A stretch of DNA of 42,390 nucleotides from Clostridia bacterium (GCA_017536285.1 JAFXHP010000083.1:1-42390); one strand, 5' to 3'. Positions 6,782 through 15,506 are shown, counted from the first letter of the stretch. Program-made: numbers and translations. Notes: a model not told the origin generated them from the letters alone.

Positions 6782-9700
6782 TTAAAACATAACCGTACTT
6801 TTATAAGGATAGGTTTCAGTATATATTTCAACTCCGCCGGTAAGCTCATTTATACCTGTAATTTTCCCGTTCCATTTTCTCGCTTCTTCTATACTCATTT
6901 TTTCCTCATCAAAAACAATTACTGAATTAAGCATATAGGAGACAAGAAAAAGTTTTCTTTCCTTCCTTATAAGTTTGCTTGCCAAATCATTTTTGCTTTT
7001 CACAAAGCTTGAAAAAAGAGAGTTTCCTTTTTCAAATTCTGTTTTCACAATCATATCAAAATCACAGTAGTCGTTTTCAAGTATTTTTCCGTTCAATTTG
7101 AAAATCCCGTTATCAAGCACAAGCGTGTCATTCCCGTTCCTGTACACCGCTTTGTAATTTCCGGCATAGTCGAAATCAGAATAAGCGTAGCACATAAACC
7201 TTTCAGCAAGATAAGCACCACTTAAGCACGGATATAAAAATCCTTCATACTCTTCGGTACGATATTTTTCATTTCTGATTTTATTATATTTATGCTTGAT
7301 TTTTTTGTCAACAGTAAATTCAAAGCGGCCTTCCTTTACAAAAGCAATCTTACCATCCTCTGTAAATTCCACCTGCTTCGGAGGATTGCCTCCAAAGCCA
7401 AACTTTGATATAACCTTTCCTTTTTCGACGTCAATTATTATAATTCCATCGGTTTTAAGAATATATAAAAATTTGGAATCTTTCGAAAATTCACTGTCAA
7501 TTATTGCATCAAAAACCGAAAATTCAAGATGCTTCAGCAAAAACAGCTCCTCACCTTTTCCGTCATATACCCTGATTTTTCCTGTTCCCTCATTTGCAAG
7601 CATAACATGCGAATCATTTGAAAACGCCATAAATGTTACATCTTTCAAATATTCTTCATATAGTTCGCTATACTTGGCCATGTCGTACCTGAAAAAGGAG
7701 TTATTCTTCCTGAAAAGTGTACGAAAACTTTCACGTTTTATATCAGGTACCAAATTCGTCTTGAACATATGAAGCATAAATCCTATCATCATTTCCCTGC
7801 TTGCCTCAACTGTATTGGAAGAAAGATAAAGCTTTTCACGAAGCGGTAAAAAATCATTTTCCGTCACTTTTTTCATTTCTGTCGCCGTAATCACCAATAA
7901 AGCTTCGGCGTTTCCTATACAATATGCATTACTTATTTCAGGAATATTTATATACGAAAGAGATAAATCTTTCATATCGGCTTTTATTATAGTGTTTTCA
8001 TATACAGCAACAATACAATTACCGTATTTGATAAATCGTTTTATCTCAGAAGTCTCCGGGAAATACATATACTTTTTCTTTCCGCCGGATAAAAGCCTCA
8101 ATTCCGTGTTATAAGAGTTATAGATTCCTACTCCGATTCCCTTGTCAAACAGGCACACGCTTTCCTCTTCTCCCAGATAAGGATAACGGAAGGATTCAGT
8201 TTTTATAATTGCTCCGCTTTTTAAGTCATACCTATTTGCCTTAGAGTTTTTCATAAGCCAGAGAATTTCATCTTCATTTTCATTTATATCGAAAAACTTT
8301 GTTCCCAAGCCACTAATCGCATACACTATTTCATACGTTTCCATATCTATGGCGGTCAGCTTATTTTTTCTTATGACCAAAAGATAATTATACTCAGATG
8401 AGTATTTCACAGTCTCTGTCTCATTTATATTTTTTATCTTATTTTCAAACTTTGGGATATCTCCGCTAAGATCGTAAACGTGTATTTCTTCGTTGTCGAG
8501 AACAATCGCAAGCCTGTCATCTCTTGTCCATACCAGGCTTATGATATTTTCTTTCATTATGTAATCAAGTAAATCCATATGGATGGATTGAAAATACCTA
8601 TAGGTATTTTCTCTGTAAATGTAAATATATTCATCACGTATTACGGCATACTTCTCCCCATTACATGACAAAAAGATTTCATCTTTTACATCAAAGTTCA
8701 TGCGTTCTCCCTTTATCGGCAAGTTTTTAAGCACGCCTCCTTCAAGAGTAAGACCGTAGCCGTATGCACAGCTGAATAACCCGTTTTTATAGCAGTCCAG
8801 AGTTCCAGAATTATTTCTGACACATTCAAAAAGTTTTTTCCCTTTTATTCCAAGAAGACCTTTTTCGTCAAGCTCCGCATAGCAGTCGCAAAGTTCCGTA
8901 AGATTGCCTGATTTTATCAGAGCATCTGCAAACGAAACATCAGACACAATATCTTCAAGTTCTTTATACATGCTTTTTTTCTTGAGCAAAGATATTATCG
9001 GCATAAGCTTTTTGATGTTCGGATAACCGTCCTTTGATATATAGTTATCCATCGCATCATAATACCTTATAAGATTGTTCTCCGCAGAAACGCAGTTTTC
9101 CTTAAATTCATTCAGCACAACTTTTCTGAATATATTATGGCTAAAGCTTATAATGATGCTGTCCTTAGCCATGCTGTGATGAATGCATTCCTTAAGGTCA
9201 TATAAAAGTCTTGATAAAATCGCAAAAGGAAGTTTCTTAAGTTTATAGTTATACCTGTCTTCTTTAGCAAAACTCTCTTCTATTTCCTTGTGTGTAAAAA
9301 GAAGTGTAAGAAGGTCGTCCTCAGTAATTCCGAACGGTGCTACTGCGATATAAGAAAGCACATATCGCACCACATTCTCATCGTGTCCGCAATTTCTGAA
9401 CATATCAAATATATGAATTTTCGCCATTTCATAATCGTCAAAAACAAAATTTTCCACATAATCTCCCGAGTGCCATCCTGCAGCCAGGTCTGAAAGCAGC
9501 TTACATGATAACGGATTTGCTCCGTTTGAAAGACAGTCTTCTACCAGTGCCTTCTGTCCTTCCGATATAAGCGTTCTTCCTCTGCTTGACAGCATTTTAT
9601 AAAAGCTGTCAGCTGCATCCTCCTTTGAAAAACCGGTTATATGATATTCCGTATCATTTATTTGTTTAAACTTTTCCACTATTTTTTCATCGGCAGAAGA

Positions 9701-11080
9701 CACAATGATTTTAACGTCTTTCATTAATTCTTCGGGGAACACGTTTACATTAACCTCTCCGATATCATAAAACATGTCCATTCCATCAATCACGATAACA
9801 GTTTTGCTGTAAGTAGGCGTTTTCCCCATTGCTTCTGAAAACATTTCAGATATATTATAGCGGTTAATTTCTTCACTTAAGGATATATCATACTCCTCCG
9901 TAATCATAATGCAAAGCTTTTTCAAACAGTCATAAAAATTATATATATCATTTTCTCCGAATAAAACATAAAAAACGTCTACAGACTTTTTATCCATAAA
10001 CCTTTTGGTTGCAGCCCACGCTTCTTTAAGGGACTCTTTATCTTTTGCTTCCTTCAGTTCTGCTTCATATTCCTTATTCGGATCATACTCTCTGTAAAAA
10101 TTAATAAACTCTTTAAGAAGTGTGGTTTTTCCGCTTCCTGACTCTCCTTTAAGAAAGTAAACTCCCCTGTCATCTCCTTCAACGTAGTTTTTAAGCCTAT
10201 TAATATCTTCCTGACGTCCGCAAAACATACCCTCAGGTAATTTCCCGGGAATGTACTCTTCTTTCAGTCCATCCAATCTTTCAAATTCACTTAAAATATT
10301 TTTAATTAAGAGTTCTGTAACTCTTTGTTCCATCAATTCATAATATTCATCATTAAAATCCAGAGTTATTATGTTTTCCGAAAGATTGTCCTCCTCCATT
10401 TTTTCCCTTATTCTTCTTTTAAGCTCGCAAGTCCTTGTCATATCCCGGTCCTTTTCCGGGTATCCCTCTCTCATAAGAACGATTACATTGTCTGCAATGT
10501 CTTCATTTCCAAAAAGACCTTTTAATATTTCGTGTTCCGTTGCCGACGCTTCATATTTTACCAATTCCTCTTTTTTTAATGAACACTCTTTTGCTCTCTT
10601 TTCCAGTATTGCATGAAGCTTTTCTTCTTCACTATACCAGATATTATCGTCCACATATTCCCCGCTTCTCCTATTTAAATAGTAAACCTTGGGAATGTTG
10701 TTTTCATCAAGCAAATACCACTTATAAAGCAATTTTTTTTCTTCATCATGGCACAAAGCAATTATTTTTTCAAATTCTGTCGCCTCTACTACCGAAGGAA
10801 GCGGAACCCATCCGTATCTGTCACCTGCCATAATAAGAAAGTTTGGTTTCGGAGAATTGCTCATGCAGTAATTTATCTCATCAAGGCAAATTTCAAGTGT
10901 ATTCTGATTCAGTGCCGACTCCGTGTTTATTCCCCATCTCAAGTCGACAATCTGAAATCCGCATCCTCTTCTCTTTAAAAGTGCACTTACCTTTTCAAAT
11001 ATTTCATTATTTAATATAGCTCGTTCTTTTATAAAATCGCTGAATGTGGAGCTTACAAAAAGACGGAATGTATTATTCAT
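6782..11080 (-). CDS. DUF4062 - STAND/NACHT NTPase - beta-propeller protein
   Basis: A 1432-residue multidomain protein. Residues 1-95 are a DUF4062 domain with its full signature (FRLFVSSTFSDFIKER, VDLRWGI, ICLDEI, GDRYGW), the same N-terminal module as metazoan TEP1, NWD1 and NPHP3. A STAND-type ATPase follows: MFCGRQEDINRL entry (285-296), P-loop GESGSGKTT (312-320), Walker B VIVIDGMD (428-435) and the ITGFSKEDA turn (481-489). A helical region comes next. From about residue 790 to the end there are WD40/propeller-like blades (IHVYDLSGD, IRVYDGKGE, IIIDVEKGK). No signal peptide or membrane segment is seen. STAND proteins are signal-triggered oligomeric switches, and bacterial ones include anti-phage Avs proteins. 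Here the DUF4062 would be the effector or adaptor and the propeller the sensor. That role is inference. Confidence 0.85.
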   Translation of the reverse strand: MNNTFRLFVSSTFSDFIKERAILNNEIFEKVSALLKRRGCGFQIVDLRWGINTESALNQNTLEICLDEINYCMSNSPKPNFLIMAGDRYGWVPLPSVVEATEFEKIIALCHDEEKKLLYKWYLLDENNIPKVYYLNRRSGEYVDDNIWYSEEEKLHAILEKRAKECSLKKEELVKYEASATEHEILKGLFGNEDIADNVIVLMREGYPEKDRDMTRTCELKRRIREKMEEDNLSENIITLDFNDEYYELMEQRVTELLIKNILSEFERLDGLKEEYIPGKLPEGMFCGRQEDINRLKNYVEGDDRGVYFLKGESGSGKTTLLKEFINFYREYDPNKEYEAELKEAKDKESLKEAWAATKRFMDKKSVDVFYVLFGENDIYNFYDCLKKLCIMITEEYDISLSEEINRYNISEMFSEAMGKTPTYSKTVIVIDGMDMFYDIGEVNVNVFPEELMKDVKIIVSSADEKIVEKFKQINDTEYHITGFSKEDAADSFYKMLSSRGRTLISEGQKALVEDCLSNGANPLSCKLLSDLAAGWHSGDYVENFVFDDYEMAKIHIFDMFRNCGHDENVVRYVLSYIAVAPFGITEDDLLTLLFTHKEIEESFAKEDRYNYKLKKLPFAILSRLLYDLKECIHHSMAKDSIIISFSHNIFRKVVLNEFKENCVSAENNLIRYYDAMDNYISKDGYPNIKKLMPIISLLKKKSMYKELEDIVSDVSFADALIKSGNLTELCDCYAELDEKGLLGIKGKKLFECVRNNSGTLDCYKNGLFSCAYGYGLTLEGGVLKNLPIKGERMNFDVKDEIFLSCNGEKYAVIRDEYIYIYRENTYRYFQSIHMDLLDYIMKENIISLVWTRDDRLAIVLDNEEIHVYDLSGDIPKFENKIKNINETETVKYSSEYNYLLVIRKNKLTAIDMETYEIVYAISGLGTKFFDINENEDEILWLMKNSKANRYDLKSGAIIKTESFRYPYLGEEESVCLFDKGIGVGIYNSYNTELRLLSGGKKKYMYFPETSEIKRFIKYGNCIVAVYENTIIKADMKDLSLSYINIPEISNAYCIGNAEALLVITATEMKKVTENDFLPLREKLYLSSNTVEASREMMIGFMLHMFKTNLVPDIKRESFRTLFRKNNSFFRYDMAKYSELYEEYLKDVTFMAFSNDSHVMLANEGTGKIRVYDGKGEELFLLKHLEFSVFDAIIDSEFSKDSKFLYILKTDGIIIIDVEKGKVISKFGFGGNPPKQVEFTEDGKIAFVKEGRFEFTVDKKIKHKYNKIRNEKYRTEEYEGFLYPCLSGAYLAERFMCYAYSDFDYAGNYKAVYRNGNDTLVLDNGIFKLNGKILENDYCDFDMIVKTEFEKGNSLFSSFVKSKNDLASKLIRKERKLFLVSYMLNSVIVFDEEKMSIEEARKWNGKITGINELTGGVEIYTETYPYKSTVMF

Positions 11081-11083
11081 AGC

Positions 11084-11539
11084 TTAATCCTCAATTTTAT
11101 ATTTTTTTCTTATTCTAAGGAGTGTGCGTTTTAATCCCAGTTTCCCTGTAACAATGATTAATGTAATACATAATATAATCGCAATTATAATTCCGATTAC
11201 AATAATCAATGCCGGAAAAGTGAAAAATAAAAGCAACAACGGTATCCATAAATTCGTAACATAAAAATTCTCCATAACCCAAATCACCGCTACTGCATCG
11301 GTCATAACCCAAAGCATTATAATAGGAACCGTTAAAAAAAGCGAAACTCTTTTTTTCTTTTCCGTGAAAGGTTTTTCCCCGCTTTTCAGTATTCCGGAAA
11401 ATTTGCCGTTGTAATTTATATATTCAGAAGAGCGTGTCCTGTAAATAAGATTTTCAATTACAGCAACAAAAACGCATACAACGGCAGTGATTATCATAAG
11501 AAGCCCAAAAAGCTCCCACAAAGATATTCGCAAGTTCAT
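11084..11539 (-). CDS. Small multi-spanning membrane protein of unknown function
   Basis: 151 residues, not recognised as a named family. Hydrophobic segments occur at about residues 8-30, 66-86, 91-112 and 114-133, with a polar, Lys-rich stretch between the first two (residues 33-62) and a basic tail (KLGLKRTLLRIRKKYKIED). This gives three or four membrane helices and no enzymatic motif. The frame is open from 11599, but the promoter -10 box lies at 11576-11571, so the ATG at 11539 with its AAAGGGTG site is the start. It is the first gene of the operon and ends 3 bp before the STAND gene, so the two are translationally linked. It could be a membrane partner or target of the STAND protein. 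Confidence 0.75.
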   Translation of the reverse strand: MNLRISLWELFGLLMIITAVVCVFVAVIENLIYRTRSSEYINYNGKFSGILKSGEKPFTEKKKRVSLFLTVPIIMLWVMTDAVAVIWVMENFYVTNLWIPLLLLFFTFPALIIVIGIIIAIILCITLIIVTGKLGLKRTLLRIRKKYKIED

Positions 11540-11570
11540 ACAATACACCCTTTTTAATGTCATTTGTTTT

Positions 11571-11599
11571 ATTATAGCAGAAATTTCACGGATGCACAA
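11571..11599 (-). promoter_or_regulatory. Promoter of the STAND operon
   Basis: Minus strand: a TTGTGC -35 (11599-11594), a 17-bp spacer and an extended -10 TGCTATAAT (TATAAT at 11576-11571). The start of transcription falls near 11564, 25 bp before the first gene's start codon. No operator-like palindrome is evident here. Confidence 0.7.
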
Positions 11600-11602
11600 G
11601 AC

Positions 11603-11628
11603 AAAAATAAAACCGCCGTTCGGCGGTT
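11603..11628 (-). terminator. Terminator of the glucuronidase gene
   Basis: Stem AACCGCCG / CGGCGGTT with a 2-base loop, followed on the minus strand by TTATTTTT. It starts 10 bp after the GH2 stop codon and ends 4 bp before the STAND promoter -35, insulating the STAND operon from readthrough. Confidence 0.85.
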
Positions 11629-11638
11629 CTATTATATA

Positions 11639-13396
11639 TCATTTCCATTCAGGTATTGTATAGTTATTAATTCTTGCTCTGTCAAAGTGTGCACCCTCGC
11701 CCATTTCTTTTCCGTAGATTTCCTGAACCACTCTGTATGCACGCTTGGGGCGACGGTATTCATCTACTATGCCCTTATTGTTAAAGCTTCTGGGGCGGGC
11801 AAGCTCTCTGCCAAAAGGAATATGAATATCGCAATACTGCCAGATATAGGTTCCTGAAATTTTCGCATTGGAAAGAAGCTGATTAAGGGAAAATTCAAGG
11901 TAGTCAGCCTGATAATCTTCGCTCCAGCGTTGTGCCTCAAAGGTGTTCACCCCGGGAATTGCACCTGCTCCGAACTCTGTCATAAGACGGGGTTTATCAA
12001 GAGAATTGCACGCCTCAATGTGCTTTTCCCATCTTTCAATAAATACGTTCCAATCTCCGGATTCAACCCCTTCATACCAGCCGATATATTTATTCATGCA
12101 GATAATGTCATCAAGTTCATAACATATATCAGGGAATGCATCTCCGCTTCTGTTGGTAACGTGGGTAAAGAGTTTGTTGTTATCCAGGCTCCTCGCCTTT
12201 TCCATCATCATTTTTGTAAATTCATATCCACCCTTGGTATCCGTAGCACATTCGTTATGCATACTGATAATTACAATGCTGGGATGATTGAATCCCGCAT
12301 GAATCATTTCCTCTATCATGGGAAGCACTCTTTTAATGGTAAGTTCAGTTACCATTGCAGCTTCCGGTCTTCCCCAAAGTGGTAATTCTTCCCAGAAAAG
12401 CATGCCGATTTCGTCGCAGTAATCTGCGGTGAGCTGAGAATTCGGGTAGTGACTGGTTCTTATGGCATTACAGTTTAAGTTTTTAATTATGTCTATATCC
12501 CTCTTAATAAGATTGAAAGGCATAGTAAAGCCCCAGTCGGGGTGGATTTCGTGGCGGTTGATTCCGAGAAGCTTAATTTTTTCGCCATTCAGCAGTATAT
12601 CCATATGCTCCGTCTTGATTTCACGGAAGCCTGTTCGCTCTATTAAGTCTTCTCCCCCGAATTTAACCTTTATGTAGTATAAATTGGGCTTGAAAATTCC
12701 CCAGAGCGATGCCTCTTCTATCAGTATTTCGGGGATTTTTATTTCCTCTTCCCCGTCAATCGTAAGCTCTTCTTCATATTTAAGTTCATCGTTTATGTAT
12801 ATTTCAAGCTTGTTGGAAACGCTCTTAAAGGTTTTTATTTTTGTGCTAAGATTAAGACGGACATCCTTGTAGTCGTTTTCAATTTTGTATGTAACAGAGC
12901 AATCCTTTATCAATACATCCGAAAGTTCTCTTATTTCAACACGCCTTGCAATACCACCGTAGTTAAGCCAGTCAACATCCGTCAAAGGATAGGTATCAAC
13001 GGAGTTACTGTCATTATTTACCCTCACTATAAGCTCATGACGCCCTTTTGAAAGGCCTTTGAGTTCATATCCGAACTCCAGAAACGCTCCGTAGTGATTT
13101 CCTAGGTGCTCTCCGTCAAGGTACACATCTGCTTCATTATTTACAGAAAAGAATTTTATAGATAAATTTTCGCTTTCAGATTCAAACGTTGTGCGATACC
13201 ATGCTGTTCCTATATAACGAAACAAATCTATTTCCGTATTCCAGCAGGAAGGCACATTAATTTTCCGACTGTCTTCAGGAAATGATAAAAACCACTTATC
13301 GTCTACCCCCTTGTTGCCGGGATCAATCTTGAAGTCCCACATTTTATCAAGCTCTATGCATTTCGCAGTATTACTTCTTTTAAATAATCTATCCAT
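11639..13396 (-). CDS. GH2 glycoside hydrolase, probably beta-glucuronidase
   Basis: A 585-residue family GH2 enzyme with a sugar-binding jelly-roll (about 15-155), an immunoglobulin-like domain (160-260) and a TIM barrel. The acid/base is Glu382 in SMHNECATD and the nucleophile is Glu474 in MTEFGAGA. The C-terminal part has NNKG (539-542), the N-x-K motif that in beta-glucuronidases contacts the sugar carboxylate, followed by RRPKRAYRVVQE. The segment between HYPNSQL and the acid/base is short, so it would be a no-loop type. There is no signal peptide, so it acts in the cytoplasm on imported glucuronides. Beta-galactosidase or galacturonidase activity remains possible. An AAGGAGG site precedes the ATG. 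It is divergent from an AraC regulator that probably controls it. Confidence 0.85.
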   Translation of the reverse strand: MDRLFKRSNTAKCIELDKMWDFKIDPGNKGVDDKWFLSFPEDSRKINVPSCWNTEIDLFRYIGTAWYRTTFESESENLSIKFFSVNNEADVYLDGEHLGNHYGAFLEFGYELKGLSKGRHELIVRVNNDSNSVDTYPLTDVDWLNYGGIARRVEIRELSDVLIKDCSVTYKIENDYKDVRLNLSTKIKTFKSVSNKLEIYINDELKYEEELTIDGEEEIKIPEILIEEASLWGIFKPNLYYIKVKFGGEDLIERTGFREIKTEHMDILLNGEKIKLLGINRHEIHPDWGFTMPFNLIKRDIDIIKNLNCNAIRTSHYPNSQLTADYCDEIGMLFWEELPLWGRPEAAMVTELTIKRVLPMIEEMIHAGFNHPSIVIISMHNECATDTKGGYEFTKMMMEKARSLDNNKLFTHVTNRSGDAFPDICYELDDIICMNKYIGWYEGVESGDWNVFIERWEKHIEACNSLDKPRLMTEFGAGAIPGVNTFEAQRWSEDYQADYLEFSLNQLLSNAKISGTYIWQYCDIHIPFGRELARPRSFNNKGIVDEYRRPKRAYRVVQEIYGKEMGEGAHFDRARINNYTIPEWK

Positions 13397-13421
13397 TTTT
13401 ATCCTCCTTGACTAAAGCTTT

Positions 13422-13444
13422 ACTTTATTATATAATAATAAAGT
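13422..13444. promoter_or_regulatory. Palindrome over the glucuronidase -10 region
   Basis: A perfect 9-bp inverted repeat ACTTTATTA / TAATAAAGT around TATAA. It contains the -10 box (13427-13432), so a dimeric protein bound here would block the promoter. The A+T richness means it could be chance. Confidence 0.4.
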
Positions 13445-13455
13445 AGGAGTTTCAA
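13427..13455 (-). promoter_or_regulatory. Promoter of the glucuronidase gene
   Basis: Minus strand: TTGAAA (13455-13450), a 17-bp spacer and TATAAT (13432-13427). The AAGGAGG ribosome site is at 13409-13403. Confidence 0.75.
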
Positions 13456-13461
13456 TCCACT

Positions 13462-13499
13462 ATCGTACAAAAATTGTAAAATCGTACACATTTTCATAA
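13462..13499. promoter_or_regulatory. Tandem direct repeats, candidate AraC activator sites
   Basis: ATCGTACA occurs at 13462-13469 and again at 13481-13488 in the same orientation, 19 bp apart, each followed by an A/T-rich tract. They lie just upstream of the -35 of the glucuronidase promoter. Tandem same-face sites next to -35 are the usual arrangement for AraC-family activators, and the AraC gene starts 17 bp beyond. Binding is inferred. Confidence 0.6.
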
Positions 13500-13515
13500 A
13501 AAAGAAGGTGCTTTT

Positions 13516-14322
13516 ATGAAAGTAGCTTTAAAAAACATTGAGTATTACAAAGGAATAGGCTTTCCCAAGGACAAGAAAAGCCTGCACTCCCATACTTTTG
13601 ATGAAATTTCTTTAATATCCAGCGGAGAGATAACTTATATTTCCGATGATATAATAACCAAAGTTTCCGGAAAAAGCCTCATATGCTCCAAAGCATATCA
13701 CCTGCATAATCCATATATCTCCCCCGATACTCTTTACGAGCGTTATCAGATATTCGTACATTTCGAAAATTTATACGATGCAATTCCTGCGGTTTATTCC
13801 ATGAGTACCCCTTCATTTATAGCTCCCCTTACAGATGACGAGTATTCTGAGCTTTATCATTATTTTTTTCTGTTAAAATCTGTATATGTATCCCCTTATA
13901 CAGAAGACTCTGTTCTCAGGGCTAAGCTGATTCTCGGCGTATTATATATGAAGATATATGATATTTTTTCCAAAACAGATTTAACTCCTGTAAAACTTAC
14001 CGGAACTTACATAAATGATGTAATTTCTTTTATCGAACTGCATTATGCAGAGAAAATAACCTTAGAGAATCTTGCATCCGAATTTTTCGTAAGCCGAACA
14101 AAGCTTGCGGGAGATTTCAAAAAAACCACCGGGATGACAGTTAATTCATTTCACATCCTCACAAGATTAAAAAACGCTAAATTCATGCTTGAATCAGGAC
14201 TTTCCGTAACAGAAACCGCAGAACGGTGCGGTTTCACCTCAAGTGCCTACTTCATAAACACCTTTGTCGCCCACAACAAAATAACCCCGTATAAATACCG
14301 CCAATTGATGAAACAAAAATAA
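13516..14322 (+). CDS. AraC-family transcriptional regulator
   Basis: 268 residues. The N-terminal half is a cupin-type sensor: LHSHTFDEISLISSGEITYI is the characteristic early strand with its histidines. The C-terminal 100 residues are the double helix-turn-helix, with ITLENLASEFFVSRTKLAGDF as helix set one and LSVTETAERCGFTSSAYFIN...ITPYKYR as the conserved second. The start has an AGAAGGTG site. Its neighbour on the opposite strand is the glucuronidase gene, and the 119-bp gap holds tandem repeats suited to an AraC activator. It is therefore the likely sugar-responsive switch for that enzyme, with the ligand unknown. No clear terminator separates it from the recA promoter. Confidence 0.9.
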   Translation: MKVALKNIEYYKGIGFPKDKKSLHSHTFDEISLISSGEITYISDDIITKVSGKSLICSKAYHLHNPYISPDTLYERYQIFVHFENLYDAIPAVYSMSTPSFIAPLTDDEYSELYHYFFLLKSVYVSPYTEDSVLRAKLILGVLYMKIYDIFSKTDLTPVKLTGTYINDVISFIELHYAEKITLENLASEFFVSRTKLAGDFKKTTGMTVNSFHILTRLKNAKFMLESGLSVTETAERCGFTSSAYFINTFVAHNKITPYKYRQLMKQK

Positions 14323-14346
14323 TTTCAAAAATTTTCAAAAAAACTA

Positions 14347-14375
14347 TTGACAAAACATATGTTCGCATTTATAAT
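14347..14375 (+). promoter_or_regulatory. recA promoter
   Basis: TTGACA (14347-14352), a 17-bp spacer and TATAAT (14370-14375): a perfect consensus, fitting a strongly transcribed gene that is held down by LexA. Confidence 0.85.
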
Positions 14376-14400
14376 AAAGAAAAACACGAATATTTGTTCT
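14352..14400. promoter_or_regulatory. Two candidate LexA (SOS) boxes at recA
   Basis: The Gram-positive LexA box is CGAAC-4 bp-GTTCG. Two near matches flank the -10: AAAACATATGTTCG (14352-14365), inside the promoter spacer, and CGAATATTTGTTCT (14387-14400), just after the transcription start. Each has a mismatch or two in one or both arms. Double sites around the promoter would give the usual DNA-damage control of recA. Confidence 0.6.
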
Positions 14401-14426
14401 TATTTTTTTAAGGAGGTATATATATT

Positions 14427-15506
14427 ATGAAAAAGACTACTGCATCAAAAACTGACAATCTTTCCAAGGCAGAAGCCTTAAAAAGCACCCTGGCTCAGAT
14501 AGAAAAGGATTATGGTAAAGGCACAATCATGAAGCTTGGAGATTCCTCTAACTTAGAAGTAGAAGCACTTTCAACAGGCATCTTAAGTCTTGATATTGCT
14601 CTCGGTATAGGCGGTATTCCCAAGGGACGAATTGTTGAAGTATACGGCCCCGAATCATCCGGTAAAACAACTTTAACCCTCCTCCTTGCTGCACAGTGTC
14701 AGCGAGAAGAAGGTGTAGTTGCTTTCGTTGATGCCGAGCATGCTCTTGATCCCGAATATGCAAAAACTCTCGGTGTTGACATTGACGAGCTTTTAGTTTC
14801 TCAGCCGGATACAGGCGAGCAGGCTCTTGCAATAGTTGAAGCACTGGTTCGAAGCAGTGCTGTTGACCTCGTAATTGTAGACTCTGTTGCTGCACTTGTT
14901 CCCAAGGCAGAAATTGACGGTGAAATGGAAGATCAACAGGTTGGTATGCAGGCAAGACTTATGTCCAAGGCATTAAGAAAACTTGCCGGTGTTATTAACA
15001 AGACAAATACCATCGTTGTATTTATCAACCAGCTCCGTGAAAAAGTCGGCGTTATGTTCGGAAATCCCGAAACAACCACCGGCGGTATGGCTCTTAAGTT
15101 CTATTCTTCCGTAAGAATGGACATCCGTAAGGGCGAACCTATAAAAGAAGGTGCAAATGTTATCGGTACCAAAACCAAGGTTAAAATTGTTAAAAATAAG
15201 GTTGCTCCTCCCTTCAAGAAGGCTGAATTTGATATGATTTTCGGTAAAGGCTTTGCTCCCGAAGGTGTTGTTCTTGACATGGCTGTTGAGCTTGACATCA
15301 TCAACAAGGCAGGTGCGTGGATTTCCTATAACGGAGAACGTATCGCACAGGGCAGAGAAAACGCCAAGCAGTACTTAATCGAGCATCCCGAGGTATTCAG
15401 TGAAGTAAAAGAAAAGGTTTTAGCTCACTACAAGGCTGAAACTGCTCCCAAGAGCAAGGACGATGATTTGTCTGACGATTTCCTTGAAGGTAACGAGGAA
15501 GAATAA
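14427..15506 (+). CDS. recA: Recombinase RecA
   Basis: 359 residues, the normal length. RecA forms ATP-dependent filaments on single-stranded DNA, drives strand exchange and triggers LexA self-cleavage. Seen: Walker [10 protein letters not shown] (74-82), the [13 protein letters not shown] segment, Walker [11 protein letters not shown], loop L1 near [12 protein letters not shown], and [22 protein letters not shown] covering loop L2. The acidic C-terminal tail ends [15 protein letters not shown], a typical autoregulatory tail. An AAGGAGG site precedes the ATG. It is a single-gene unit between its own promoter and a 19-bp terminator, next to the ftsZ end of the dcw cluster. Confidence 0.98.
   Translation: MKKTTASKTDNLSKAEALKSTLAQIEKDYGKGTIMKLGDSSNLEVEALSTGILSLDIALGIGGIPKGRIVEVYGPESSGKTTLTLLLAAQCQREEGVVAFVDAEHALDPEYAKTLGVDIDELLVSQPDTGEQALAIVEALVRSSAVDLVIVDSVAALVPKAEIDGEMEDQQVGMQARLMSKALRKLAGVINKTNTIVVFINQLREKVGVMFGNPETTTGGMALKFYSSVRMDIRKGEPIKEGANVIGTKTKVKIVKNKVAPPFKKAEFDMIFGKGFAPEGVVLDMAVELDIINKAGAWISYNGERIAQGRENAKQYLIEHPEVFSEVKEKVLAHYKAETAPKSKDDDLSDDFLEGNEEE

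Noticed and set aside
7296..7772. A 158-residue plus-strand frame opposite the STAND propeller
   Set aside because: Antisense to a continuous 1432-codon gene; no start signals.
11540..11599. N-terminal extension of 20 residues on the small membrane protein
   Set aside because: The promoter -10 and the transcription start fall within this stretch, so it cannot be translated from that promoter.
13462..13499. Start of a CRISPR or phage-type direct repeat array
   Set aside because: Only two 8-bp copies, in a promoter context; no spacers or further repeats.
2918..15506. cinA-recA functional pairing as in competent streptococci
   Set aside because: The genes are 10 kb apart, in separate transcripts, with an opposing operon between them, and no competence genes are present.
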